DNA from: Alistipes_A hominis
Lineage (GTDB): Bacteria; Bacteroidota; Bacteroidia; Bacteroidales; Rikenellaceae
Reading direction: 5' to 3'
Assembly: GCF_014288115.1 (NCBI RefSeq)
Contig: NZ_JACOOK010000001.1
Location: 738,557 to 802,556, forward strand
DNA length: 64,000 nucleotides
In this document: positions 24,813-32,995 of the stretch, in pieces
Position numbering within the stretch: the first letter of the stretch is position 1
Layout of the letters: each line of letters opens with the position of its first letter
The notes under the pieces: generated by a model
The model's database searches: none
Seen by the model: only the letters and a program-made list of their open reading frames with translations
What the model was told of the DNA's origin: nothing
Translations under genes and position numbers: made by a program

Positions 24813-27629
24813 ATGGCAGTTAAAAAAAACGCGGCAAAACAACCGGAAGTCAAGGGCATGAGCGACACGAAGCGGTGGATCTACGGATTCGCCTTGCTGT
24901 TTTTCGCGCTGTTCCTGGCGGTATCGGTGCTGTCGTTCTTCTTTTTCTGGAAGGACGACCAGTCGGTAACGGACTGGACCCATGTATTCATGTCTTCCAA
25001 AGAAACCGTCAACGAAGCTCGGGTGCAAAACTGGGGCGGGAAACTCGGAGCCGTCCTGGCCAAAACCGTCGTAGCGGACGGATTCGGGCTGTTCGGGCTG
25101 TGCATTCCGGCCGTGCTGATCATCTTTTCGCTGCGGATCATGCGGTTCCGACCGGCGATGCTGCGTAAATCGGTGCGGCTGACGCTGATCCTGATGATCC
25201 TCGGGTCGCTGACGCTCGGATTCCTTTTCCGGGGCAATTGGGAAGTGTTCGGCACCGGACTGGGCGGACGGCACGGCATTTCGATCGCCGAATGGCTGGT
25301 ATCGGTGATCGGAACGATCGGAACCGGGTTGTTGTTGTTGTTGTCGATCGTTCTGTATGCCATCTACATCAACCGCAACACCATCTCGATGATCAACCGC
25401 GTCGGCAAAGGGATCGTCGACAACGGGCGTAAAGTCGGCGAAGCCGTATCAACGACCGCGGCCGGCATCCTCAGCCACGAAGCCAAACAGACCGACGACG
25501 CGAAACCGGAAACCAAAAGCAAAAAAGGGAAAAAAGAGATCGACGACGACGATCCGTTCATCGTGCGTTCGGCCGACGACGATCCCCCGCTCTATCCGGG
25601 CGAGTTGATCGACGACAACGGATTTACGATCGTCGACCGTTCCGGAGCGCCGGCTCTGCCGGAAGAAGAACCCCGACCGGCGCGCACCGGGAAAGTCGAA
25701 GTGGACGACGCAGGGTTCGTCATCACGGACATGAACGCCAAAACGGCGCCACCGCCGCCGGAAAAAGACGAAGACGGATTCGTTATCCAGTATGCCAGCG
25801 GGGATGAAGCCGAAGAAACGCCCGCTCCCGCGACCGGCAAAACGGACATCGGAACGGATACCTATACGTATCCCGAACCGCCGGTTTCGGCAACGGAGAC
25901 CGCCTGCCCGCCGGCTCAGGAAACGCAGCAGTTCCAATCCGCTCCCGCATATACCGCCGAGACCCCCGAGACTTCCGGCGCCGAGGCGAAAGACGACGCG
26001 TTCGTCGCGGCCGTTCCGGACGGGCTCGATATCGAGGAACGACGCGATCTGACGGTCGAACGGCTGCCGGGAGACGAAAGCCTCAGCGACGAGGAGATCG
26101 AAAGCGCGCTGTACGACCCGACGCTCGACCTATCGTCGTACCAGCGCCCGCCGATCGAACTGCTCGAAGACCACAGCGTCGAAGTCAGCGTAACGAGCGA
26201 AGAGATCGTCGAAAACAAAAACCGGATCAAAGAAACGCTCGAAAATTTCGGGATCAAGATCGACAAGATCAAAGCGACGGTCGGGCCGACGGTCACGCTG
26301 TATGAGATCGTACAGGCTCCCGGCGTTCGTATTTCGAAAATCAAGAACCTCGAGGACGATATCGCGCAGAGTCTCGCCGCGCTCGGCATCCGGATCATCG
26401 CGCCGATCCCGGGCAAGGGAACGATCGGCATCGAAGTGCCGAACAAAGACAAGAAGATCGTCTCGATGTACTCGATCATCAAATCGGTGAAGTTCCAGGA
26501 ATCGGACTACGACATCCCGGTGGTGCTCGGCAAAACGATTCAGGACGAAACGTTCGTCATCGACCTGGCCAAAATGCCGCACCTGCTGGTAGCCGGCGCG
26601 ACCGGACAGGGCAAATCGGTCGGATTGAACGCGATCATCACGTCGCTGCTGTACAAGAAACATCCGTCGGAACTGAAGCTGGTGCTGGTCGATCCGAAGA
26701 AGGTGGAACTGACGCTCTATTCGAAGCTGGAACGTCATTTCCTGGCGAAAATGCCCGGCGAAGAGGACGCGATCATCACCGATACGCACAAGGTGATCTA
26801 TACGCTCAATTCGCTCTGCATCGAGATGGACGCCCGTTACAACCTGCTGCGGGCCGCCGAGGTGCGTAAGATCACCGAATACAACGACAAATTCATCCAC
26901 CGAAAGCTGAACCCGAACAAGGGACACCGCTTCCTGCCCTACATCGTCGTAATCATCGACGAGTTCGCCGACCTGATCATGACCGCCGGGCGCGAAATCG
27001 AAACGCCGATCGCCCGGATCGCGCAGTTGGCGCGGGCCGTCGGCATCCACCTGGTGATCGCCACGCAGCGACCGACGACCAACATCATCACCGGCGTAAT
27101 CAAAGCCAACTTCCCGGCGCGGATCGCTTTCCGGGTCACGTCGATGGTCGATTCGCGGACGATCATCGACCAGCCGGGAGCCAACCAACTGATCGGGCGC
27201 GGAGACATGCTGGTTTCGACCGGCAACGACCTGATACGCGTACAATGCGCGTTCGTCGATACGCCCGAGATCGAACGGATCACCGAATTCATCGCCGGAC
27301 AGCGCGGATACGTAGGCGCTTACGAACTGCCGGAATACACGCCGGAAGGAGGCGGAGACACAGGAGCCGCAGGCAGCAAACCGAACGACCTGTCGCAACT
27401 GGACGCGATGTTCGAAGACGTCGCCCGTTTCGTGGTACAGAACCAGCAGGGGTCCACCTCGTCGATCCAGCGGCGTTTCTCAATCGGATACAACCGCGCC
27501 GGCCGACTGATGGATCAACTCGAAATGGCCGGCATCGTCGGCAAAGCCGAAGGCAGCAAACCGCGCGAAGTACTGATCCAGGACATTCTGTCGCTGGAAC
27601 ATATTTTCAAGTCGCTCGATAATTTTTAA
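24813..27629 (+). CDS. ftsK: FtsK/SpoIIIE-type DNA translocase
   Basis: 938 residues. Four N-terminal membrane helices (residues about 25-190) are followed by an acidic, Pro-rich linker of about 230 residues. The motor follows, with Walker A in LLVAGATGQGKSVGLNAII (near residue 595) and Walker B in YIVVIIDEFADLIMTAGRE. ATQRPTTNIITGVIKANFPA lies downstream of Walker B. The C-terminal gamma domain (SSIQRRFSIGYNRAGRLMDQ) recognises KOPS-like sites. The protein pumps chromosomal DNA at the division septum and activates XerCD at dif. An imperfect hairpin (27655-27682) follows the stop. Confidence 0.95.
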   Translation: MAVKKNAAKQPEVKGMSDTKRWIYGFALLFFALFLAVSVLSFFFFWKDDQSVTDWTHVFMSSKETVNEARVQNWGGKLGAVLAKTVVADGFGLFGLCIPAVLIIFSLRIMRFRPAMLRKSVRLTLILMILGSLTLGFLFRGNWEVFGTGLGGRHGISIAEWLVSVIGTIGTGLLLLLSIVLYAIYINRNTISMINRVGKGIVDNGRKVGEAVSTTAAGILSHEAKQTDDAKPETKSKKGKKEIDDDDPFIVRSADDDPPLYPGELIDDNGFTIVDRSGAPALPEEEPRPARTGKVEVDDAGFVITDMNAKTAPPPPEKDEDGFVIQYASGDEAEETPAPATGKTDIGTDTYTYPEPPVSATETACPPAQETQQFQSAPAYTAETPETSGAEAKDDAFVAAVPDGLDIEERRDLTVERLPGDESLSDEEIESALYDPTLDLSSYQRPPIELLEDHSVEVSVTSEEIVENKNRIKETLENFGIKIDKIKATVGPTVTLYEIVQAPGVRISKIKNLEDDIAQSLAALGIRIIAPIPGKGTIGIEVPNKDKKIVSMYSIIKSVKFQESDYDIPVVLGKTIQDETFVIDLAKMPHLLVAGATGQGKSVGLNAIITSLLYKKHPSELKLVLVDPKKVELTLYSKLERHFLAKMPGEEDAIITDTHKVIYTLNSLCIEMDARYNLLRAAEVRKITEYNDKFIHRKLNPNKGHRFLPYIVVIIDEFADLIMTAGREIETPIARIAQLARAVGIHLVIATQRPTTNIITGVIKANFPARIAFRVTSMVDSRTIIDQPGANQLIGRGDMLVSTGNDLIRVQCAFVDTPEIERITEFIAGQRGYVGAYELPEYTPEGGGDTGAAGSKPNDLSQLDAMFEDVARFVVQNQQGSTSSIQRRFSIGYNRAGRLMDQLEMAGIVGKAEGSKPREVLIQDILSLEHIFKSLDNF

Positions 27630-27654
27630 TCGCAGAAACGCGTTTTTACAAAAG

Positions 27655-27682
27655 AGCAACGGAACCGACCGATTCCGTTGCT
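27655..27682 (+). terminator. Hairpin after ftsK
   Basis: AGCAACGGAA (27655-27664) pairs with TTCCGTTGCT (27673-27682) around an 8-base loop. The T-run after it is short, so termination may be partial and let some transcripts continue into the LolA gene. Confidence 0.5.
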
Positions 27683-27714
27683 TTCGAAGAGAGTTCAAAC
27701 CTGATTTTTCCGTT

Positions 27715-28371
27715 ATGAAACCACACGACCGATCCAGCCTGCTCCGCAGAATCATCCTGCCGCTGCTGCTCGTTTTCACGCTCACCACGGCACATGCCGA
27801 CGAGAAATCCGCGAAACTGATCCGCACGCTGTCCGACAAGATCGCTTCCGGCAAAGCGTACGAAATACTCTTTACGGCCAGCATGGAGAACGAGTTCAGC
27901 GACGTAGCCGGACGGATCGTCGTCAGCGGCGACCGCTATTACGTCCATGTAAACGATTACGAACTGTTCTGCGACGGCAAGCTGCTATACACCTACAACA
28001 GCAACGAAGACGAGGTGACGATCGAAAAGCCCGACCCGAACGACCATTCGCTCCTGTCGAACCCTTCCCGTTTTTTCAAGATGGACGAACAGGATTTCGA
28101 TAACGCCTATAAAGGAAGCGTCGCGGTCGGCGGACGAACGGCGGAACGGGTGGAACTGACGCCGAGAACCAAGGGCGCAGGCTACCGGTCGATCCGATTG
28201 CTACTCGATCCGCAAAGCGGACTGCCCGTCGGTATCGATTACGATACGGACGGCGCTGGTACCGTCGAAATCAAAATCAGCAAGATCACGCCCGACATCG
28301 CTGTCGCGCCCGATCAATTTACATTCGACAAAAAGAAATACAAGGACGTCGAAATAATCGACTTCAGATAA
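27715..28371 (+). CDS. lolA: LolA-family lipoprotein carrier
   Basis: 218 residues with a cleavable signal peptide (RRIILPLLLVFTLTTAHAD) and a LolA/LolB fold. Family pattern: long strand pairs such as AYEILFTASMENEFSDVAGR, the segment NDYELFCDGKLLYTYNSNEDEVTIEKPD, and NPSRFFKM. LolA shuttles lipoproteins from LolCDE to the outer membrane. A LolD-like ATPase is also in the window (38838-39491) but not adjacent. The gene ends one base before the convergent AlkD-like gene. Confidence 0.85.
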   Translation: MKPHDRSSLLRRIILPLLLVFTLTTAHADEKSAKLIRTLSDKIASGKAYEILFTASMENEFSDVAGRIVVSGDRYYVHVNDYELFCDGKLLYTYNSNEDEVTIEKPDPNDHSLLSNPSRFFKMDEQDFDNAYKGSVAVGGRTAERVELTPRTKGAGYRSIRLLLDPQSGLPVGIDYDTDGAGTVEIKISKITPDIAVAPDQFTFDKKKYKDVEIIDFR

Positions 28372-28372
28372 T

Positions 28373-29050
28373 TTACCCGACCGGATCGAGATATTCCAAC
28401 TGCCACCGGAGTTCTTCGGCGACCTGTTGCGGCAGGCTTTCCGCAGCCGCTCCGTAAACGGCGATCCGGTCTTCCACCATTCGACGCATCGACGGGCCGG
28501 TACGGGCCAACTGCCGTAAGGCCGTCACAATCCCGCGCACGACGGCGGGGCTGTCGATTTCCCGAAAAACGAGCTGGTCGATCCGGTCGAAAAACGCCTG
28601 TCTCATCGTCTGTTCCATCTCCGGACGCACCGTCGAAGCGGCCGTCAGCAAACCGGCGTAACGCAACAACGGCTTCGGGGAGTCGAGCCACTCAAGCGCA
28701 ACCCGCTCCGCGCCGGGCGCCTTGCGGAACAGATTATACACCACCTGCTCGACCAATTCGGTATTCGCGAACCCGTCCGCCCACAACCGCATCTGATCCG
28801 GCGTAACTTGCTGCGGATCGTCGACGAAAGCGGCAGCCAATTTCAACTCGCGCACCTGCTGACGGTATAAAAGCATCGCCAGGGAGTGCGACGTACCGTA
28901 CTCCCCGGCAATGCTTCGGATCGTCGGAACCGAAACCCCGTAATTCAACGGATAATTCAGTCCCCTGCGTTGCATCGCTTCCGCCACAGCGCCGTTCATC
29001 TCTTTTTTCAGGCGTCCCAACAAGCGGATCATCAATGCGGTATCGTTCAT
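28373..29050 (-). CDS. DNA alkylation repair (AlkD-like) HEAT-repeat protein
   Basis: 225 residues, nearly all helical, with the HEAT-like repeat pattern of the AlkD/AlkC superfamily: VPTIRSIAGEYGTSHSLAML, ELKLAAAFVDDPQQVTPDQM, ADGFANTELVEQVVYNLF, LLRYAGLLTAASTV. AlkD removes positively charged alkylated bases such as 7-methylguanine. The catalytic Asp and Trp set of Bacillus AlkD cannot be placed with certainty here, so glycosylase activity is inference. The stop abuts the convergent LolA gene; upstream, DUF4831 ends 9 bases before its start region. Confidence 0.7.
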   Translation of the reverse strand: MNDTALMIRLLGRLKKEMNGAVAEAMQRRGLNYPLNYGVSVPTIRSIAGEYGTSHSLAMLLYRQQVRELKLAAAFVDDPQQVTPDQMRLWADGFANTELVEQVVYNLFRKAPGAERVALEWLDSPKPLLRYAGLLTAASTVRPEMEQTMRQAFFDRIDQLVFREIDSPAVVRGIVTALRQLARTGPSMRRMVEDRIAVYGAAAESLPQQVAEELRWQLEYLDPVG

Positions 29051-29059
29051 TCGGGAACC

Positions 29060-30082
29060 CTATTTAACGGCCGTAACCGGCACCTGTACCACCACCCCGA
29101 ACTGATAGATCGGCATCCGTGCCTGGGCGATCTGACGGTTCCCATCGGTCAGCCGGCAGTTCACCATATCGGCTATGCGGTAAAAGACTCCGCCCTTGAT
29201 CTCCTTGTTCCGGTTCGCCAGCGGAGAGGCCTCGGCCTTTTTCTCAGGGGTCATTTCCAGCGTGATCGGACGGCCCGAAAGGTCGTTGTCGGGCAACAGA
29301 CCCGCCGTATCGGAGAAGCGGCATACGACCAAAGTATTTTCGTCTTTCGACGGAAGCGCATTGTATTCCCTCGCGACCGTCTGTCGGTACTGTTTACCGA
29401 GGAACAAAGCCAAATATTCCTGTTCCAGGCGGCTGATCTCGTCCAGAGCCGCCTTCAAACCGCCGCCGAACACATTCTCGCCGGCTTCACCGGTCACCAG
29501 ATCGAGCCGATGCCGGCGCAACGAAAAGATCATGTTAGCCGCATCCGCCGCCATCGATTCGGCGCTTTTCTCGACCGTGCTCTGCTTGTCGATCGGCACC
29601 TTCAGAAAAGCGGTATCGCATTCGACATAGGAAATCACATCCGGGCCGGCGCCCCGCATCCGGACTCCCTTACGTATCGGGCCGGCGATGCCGGCCGGTT
29701 CCACGCCGTCCAGCGGGGCCGCAACGAATCCTTCGGGAGTCGGATCGTAAATCCGCACCGGACTTTTGTCCGGATTGTCCAGCGCGTACACTTCCGCCGG
29801 ATCGGCCTCCTGAACGCCGCAAAGCGTCGCACTCTTGATCGTATAGATATCCTTATCGGCCAGCGGAGCGATCACGCCGAGGTATTTCTGAGCGAACCGG
29901 GCATACGGGCCGACGCGCACGCTCTCTTTTTCCGCAACGACACGCACTTTGACCACCGTGCGCGGCAGCGCATAAGCCACCGAGTTGGGATTCGTCATCT
30001 GATCCGCCTTATAAGCTTTAACCTGTGCCGAAGCCCCCGTTACCAGGGCGCACAACGCACCTAAAACCAACACTTTTTTCAT
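29060..30082 (-). CDS. DUF4831 secreted protein
   Basis: 340 residues with signal peptide MKKVLVLGALCALVTGASAQ. The mature start VKAYKADQMTNPNSVAYALPRTVVKV, where the protein is called full-length, and the later segment RPITLEMTPEKKAEA match DUF4831, a Bacteroidota family of unknown function found in the periplasm or outer membrane. It probably shares a transcript with the AlkD-like gene 9 bases downstream, but the two have no clear functional tie. Confidence 0.8.
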   Translation of the reverse strand: MKKVLVLGALCALVTGASAQVKAYKADQMTNPNSVAYALPRTVVKVRVVAEKESVRVGPYARFAQKYLGVIAPLADKDIYTIKSATLCGVQEADPAEVYALDNPDKSPVRIYDPTPEGFVAAPLDGVEPAGIAGPIRKGVRMRGAGPDVISYVECDTAFLKVPIDKQSTVEKSAESMAADAANMIFSLRRHRLDLVTGEAGENVFGGGLKAALDEISRLEQEYLALFLGKQYRQTVAREYNALPSKDENTLVVCRFSDTAGLLPDNDLSGRPITLEMTPEKKAEASPLANRNKEIKGGVFYRIADMVNCRLTDGNRQIAQARMPIYQFGVVVQVPVTAVK

Positions 30083-30154
30083 AATCTATCGTTTTTAATT
30101 CGCTATTCTCGCCGAAACGGTACGAACAAAAATACACTATATTTCGAAAAACGC

Positions 30155-30874
30155 TCACATTTTCAGATAAAAATCTCCGGTCAGCGCCCGGTACCGGTCC
30201 GTATAACCCGTTCCGCCTTCCGGCGCAATCGCCAGCACTTCCGTTTCGACGCCCCCCCGGAATGTCCGGAATTCGATCAGCATCCGTTTCGGCACCGTCC
30301 CCGGCACCGGGCAAACGGCAAGCGTCCGTGCCGGAAACAGGCCGTATCGGGCCGCCTGCCCGGTAAACGCATCCGCTCCGTCCGCCGGCAGCACGACGCT
30401 CAGGCATCCCTTTTCGGTCAACAGCCCGGCCGCTCCGGCCAGCAATTCCGGATGGGGCAGCGAATCGGTATGCCGCGCCCGGGTACGTCCCGGATCGGGA
30501 CACTTCAGCGAACCGACGAAATAAGGCGGATTGGAGACTATCCGATCGTATTTCCGCGTAGCGTGCCCGCAAAAGGACACGAAAGACTCACCGAAAAGAG
30601 CCAGGCGTTCCGCCCAGGGCGACCCGGCGAAATTTTCCGCGGCATCCGCACAACTGCCGGCATCGATTTCGACGGCGTCGATCCGCGCCGACGGATTCCG
30701 CTGGGCCGCCATCAGCGCGATCACGCCGGTACCGGTGCCCACATCCAGCATCCGCGCGCCGTCTCCGCCCGGATCGAACCAGGCGCCGAGCAACACTCCG
30801 TCGGTTCCGACCCGCATCGCAGCGCGGCGCTGCCACACCGTAAACCGTTTGAAAGAGAAGTAATCGTTTGCCAT
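30155..30874 (-). CDS. trmN6: tRNA1(Val) adenine-37 N6-methyltransferase (TrmN6)
   Basis: 239 residues. The opening FSFKRFTVWQRRAAMRVGTDGVLLGAW is the signature of the YfiC/TrmN6 family; MLDVGTGTGVIALMAAQR is SAM motif I, and IVSNPPYFVGSL holds the catalytic NPPY. It methylates A37 N6 in tRNA-Val. It lies between DUF4831 and FKBP lipoproteins on the same strand with gaps of 72 and 62 bases. Confidence 0.92.
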   Translation of the reverse strand: MANDYFSFKRFTVWQRRAAMRVGTDGVLLGAWFDPGGDGARMLDVGTGTGVIALMAAQRNPSARIDAVEIDAGSCADAAENFAGSPWAERLALFGESFVSFCGHATRKYDRIVSNPPYFVGSLKCPDPGRTRARHTDSLPHPELLAGAAGLLTEKGCLSVVLPADGADAFTGQAARYGLFPARTLAVCPVPGTVPKRMLIEFRTFRGGVETEVLAIAPEGGTGYTDRYRALTGDFYLKM

Positions 30875-30936
30875 AACCCTACGGAAAAGGGGAAGAAAAC
30901 CGCTTTCCTTCCCCCTCCGTCCGTTCTTATATCGTC

Positions 30937-32325
30937 CTATTTTTTGACATACTGCGTCACATCGACCAGACCGGTCTGTCCGAGATACTGCCTTATATTT
31001 CCGCGAACGACGATTTTTTTTCGGTATATGGCCTCATTGTCCACCAGGTTCAGCTTATCCCGGATCGTTCCTTCGGGCAATTCGACGGCCACGACCCGCG
31101 AAGCGTCGTCCGGAGTACGGATATCGGACAGCAGGATATTGGTTTTGACCTTGACCGTATCGGAATAGACGGCTCCCGTCTCGACGCTGGCGCCGTCAAC
31201 CGCACCGACCACGTAACCCGTGATCCACACGTCATCCTCGTCCTTGGTCAGCGCTTTCACCCCTTTGATGCTGTACGGATGGTAGGCCGTACCGTCCCCA
31301 TTGGGCGGAATCACCATAATCGTAAACATCAGCGGCGTATAGGGATTGATCCAGGTCTCGTTCTCGGGACTCTGCAACGTGGAACCGTAACCGTAGGCCG
31401 ACGTAAAGACGGTCTGCGCCGTTTCCCCGAATTTCATCCCGACGATCGCATGGTAGAAACCCTTCACATAGGTCGTATCCGTTCCGCCGGTATTCACGGT
31501 GATCGAATCGTAACGGTTCGAAGAGCTGTAAATATTATACTTTCTGGCCGTATCCTCTATATTCGTATCGAAAACGAAACCGTCCATAAAACGTCCCACG
31601 TAATACACGCTGACCGTCGTATCCGCTTTTACGGTAGCCGTATCCTTGCCCAAACTCAACGTCCGGCGGTAAATGTTGGCCCTCACCGTATCTTCGATCG
31701 TCTTGCCCCATTCGTTATAAGCGAAATCCTGCACCAACTCGTTTTCGGCAATCACCGGATCGGCGACAATTTCGAGCAGTTCCATATCCATAATGATCGG
31801 CGTGCTCCCGGGAACGGAAGCGACCTGGCCTTCGTAGCCCGAACCGAACGACGTCCCCGAAGTCCCGTACGCCAATCCGTAAGGAATATAGGCACGGACG
31901 ACGTCCCCCGCATTCATCTCGCCGAGCGCGTACAACATGCCGCTCGGCACGGAACCGTTATCGCTCTTAAACTGGAAATATTCGGGCACGTAATGCGTAT
32001 AATATTGAAAAGTGCCCTGCAACTGCGCCGTAGCGCTGTCGCGCGTAACGAATATATTTCCCGTATTGAGGATCCGCCCCGTATAGTTTACCCGTATCCA
32101 GTTGCCTTCCTGCGGATGCCTGATCACGTTACCGGGCAAGGAATCCAGCTTTTTAGTATAAATACCCGTCGACTGTTTGACGGCTCCGTCGCCGTAATAT
32201 TTCATCCATTCCTCGAAGGCGAGCTGTTGCCTGCCCCCCAAATCGTCGGAAGGCTGTTTCGCGCAGGAAGCGACCGACACGGCAACGATAAAAACAGACA
32301 GGATCGCCCGAATAACTTTTATCAT
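30937..32325 (-). CDS. FKBP-type peptidyl-prolyl isomerase lipoprotein with C-terminal DUF6359-like domain
   Basis: 462 residues: a lipoprotein signal (AILSVFIVAVSVASCAKQ) and two FKBP-like modules (residues about 60-190 and 200-340; YGLAYGTSGTSFGSGYEGQV and EDTVRANIYRRTLSLG). A last module of about 115 residues (WITGYVVGAVDGASVETG, NILLSDIRTPDDASRVVAVELP, VRGNIRQYLGQTGLVDVTQYV) resembles the OB-fold-like DUF6359. The isomerase part should help folding of outer-membrane proteins in the periplasm. Catalytic aromatic residues cannot be confirmed by eye. Its ATG overlaps the stop of the upstream small FKBP-like gene. Confidence 0.8.
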   Translation of the reverse strand: MIKVIRAILSVFIVAVSVASCAKQPSDDLGGRQQLAFEEWMKYYGDGAVKQSTGIYTKKLDSLPGNVIRHPQEGNWIRVNYTGRILNTGNIFVTRDSATAQLQGTFQYYTHYVPEYFQFKSDNGSVPSGMLYALGEMNAGDVVRAYIPYGLAYGTSGTSFGSGYEGQVASVPGSTPIIMDMELLEIVADPVIAENELVQDFAYNEWGKTIEDTVRANIYRRTLSLGKDTATVKADTTVSVYYVGRFMDGFVFDTNIEDTARKYNIYSSSNRYDSITVNTGGTDTTYVKGFYHAIVGMKFGETAQTVFTSAYGYGSTLQSPENETWINPYTPLMFTIMVIPPNGDGTAYHPYSIKGVKALTKDEDDVWITGYVVGAVDGASVETGAVYSDTVKVKTNILLSDIRTPDDASRVVAVELPEGTIRDKLNLVDNEAIYRKKIVVRGNIRQYLGQTGLVDVTQYVKK

Positions 32326-32855
32326 GGTTTCACTACTTTTTTAATTTTTACCGCCCACACGACCGGCTGATCGGGATTCACGACTCCCATGTTCTCGGTT
32401 CCGTAAACCAGGTCGGAAGTCATGAACAGCAACAGCGAATCGTTCTGACGGCTATTCACCAGGCCGTATTCGAGACCTTTGACGAGCGAAGCGCTGCCCA
32501 GCTTGATCCGCCGCGTCGAGAAGTCCCAGTACTCCGGATTGAGCACCTCCAGGTCCTTCGCAGGAATCCACTCTTTCACGTTGGTGTAGTAGAGCGCGCC
32601 GATCGACGAAGAAAACAAGTAGGCGGCGAAATCGAAACTGACCGAATCGCCGTATTCGACCGGCACCTCCCGGTCATACCCCTCCCGATCCGCATTAGCC
32701 ACATACCGGTAAACGCCGTTGGGCGTCGTATAGGAAAAATCCATCCTCGAAAGATAACTCTCGAAAGAAGTACGCTGCTTATCGAGGTAGGTCTCGTCGT
32801 CCTTACACCCGCCGAAAGCAGCCGCCAGAACCAATATGTACAAAATTCGTTTCAC
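32322..32855 (-). CDS. Small FKBP-like lipoprotein
   Basis: 177 residues with lipoprotein signal MKRILYILVLAAAFGGCKDD. The core matches an FKBP fold lacking a strong active site (VPVEYGDSVSFDFAAYLFSS, SASLVKGLEYGLVNSRQNDS, LLLFMTSDLVYGTENMG, VVWAVKIKKVVKP), similar to GldI-type or DUF4827 lipoproteins of the phylum. Translation is coupled to the larger FKBP gene through a four-base overlap (32322-32325), which suggests a pair working together in the periplasm. Confidence 0.78.
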   Translation of the reverse strand: MKRILYILVLAAAFGGCKDDETYLDKQRTSFESYLSRMDFSYTTPNGVYRYVANADREGYDREVPVEYGDSVSFDFAAYLFSSSIGALYYTNVKEWIPAKDLEVLNPEYWDFSTRRIKLGSASLVKGLEYGLVNSRQNDSLLLFMTSDLVYGTENMGVVNPDQPVVWAVKIKKVVKP

Positions 32856-32876
32856 TGCCGCAACTCTAACCGGTTA

Positions 32877-32908
32877 CAAATCTACGACTAATTTCCTCCA
32901 AAAACAAC
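32877..32908 (-). promoter_or_regulatory. Promoter of the FKBP lipoprotein pair
   Basis: Minus strand: GTTG (32905-32908), 20 bases, then TAGATTTG (32877-32884). The -7 element fits TAnnTTTG fully and the -33 has one mismatch. The start would be near 32870, leaving about 15 bases of leader. Confidence 0.55.
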
Positions 32909-32995
32909 ACGCCCCTCCCGCTATTATATCAAACTGCGTCCGGCCCGAAATATTGCCCGTTGGCGGAAATCTTTTGCAAAAAAACCGGACGCCGC

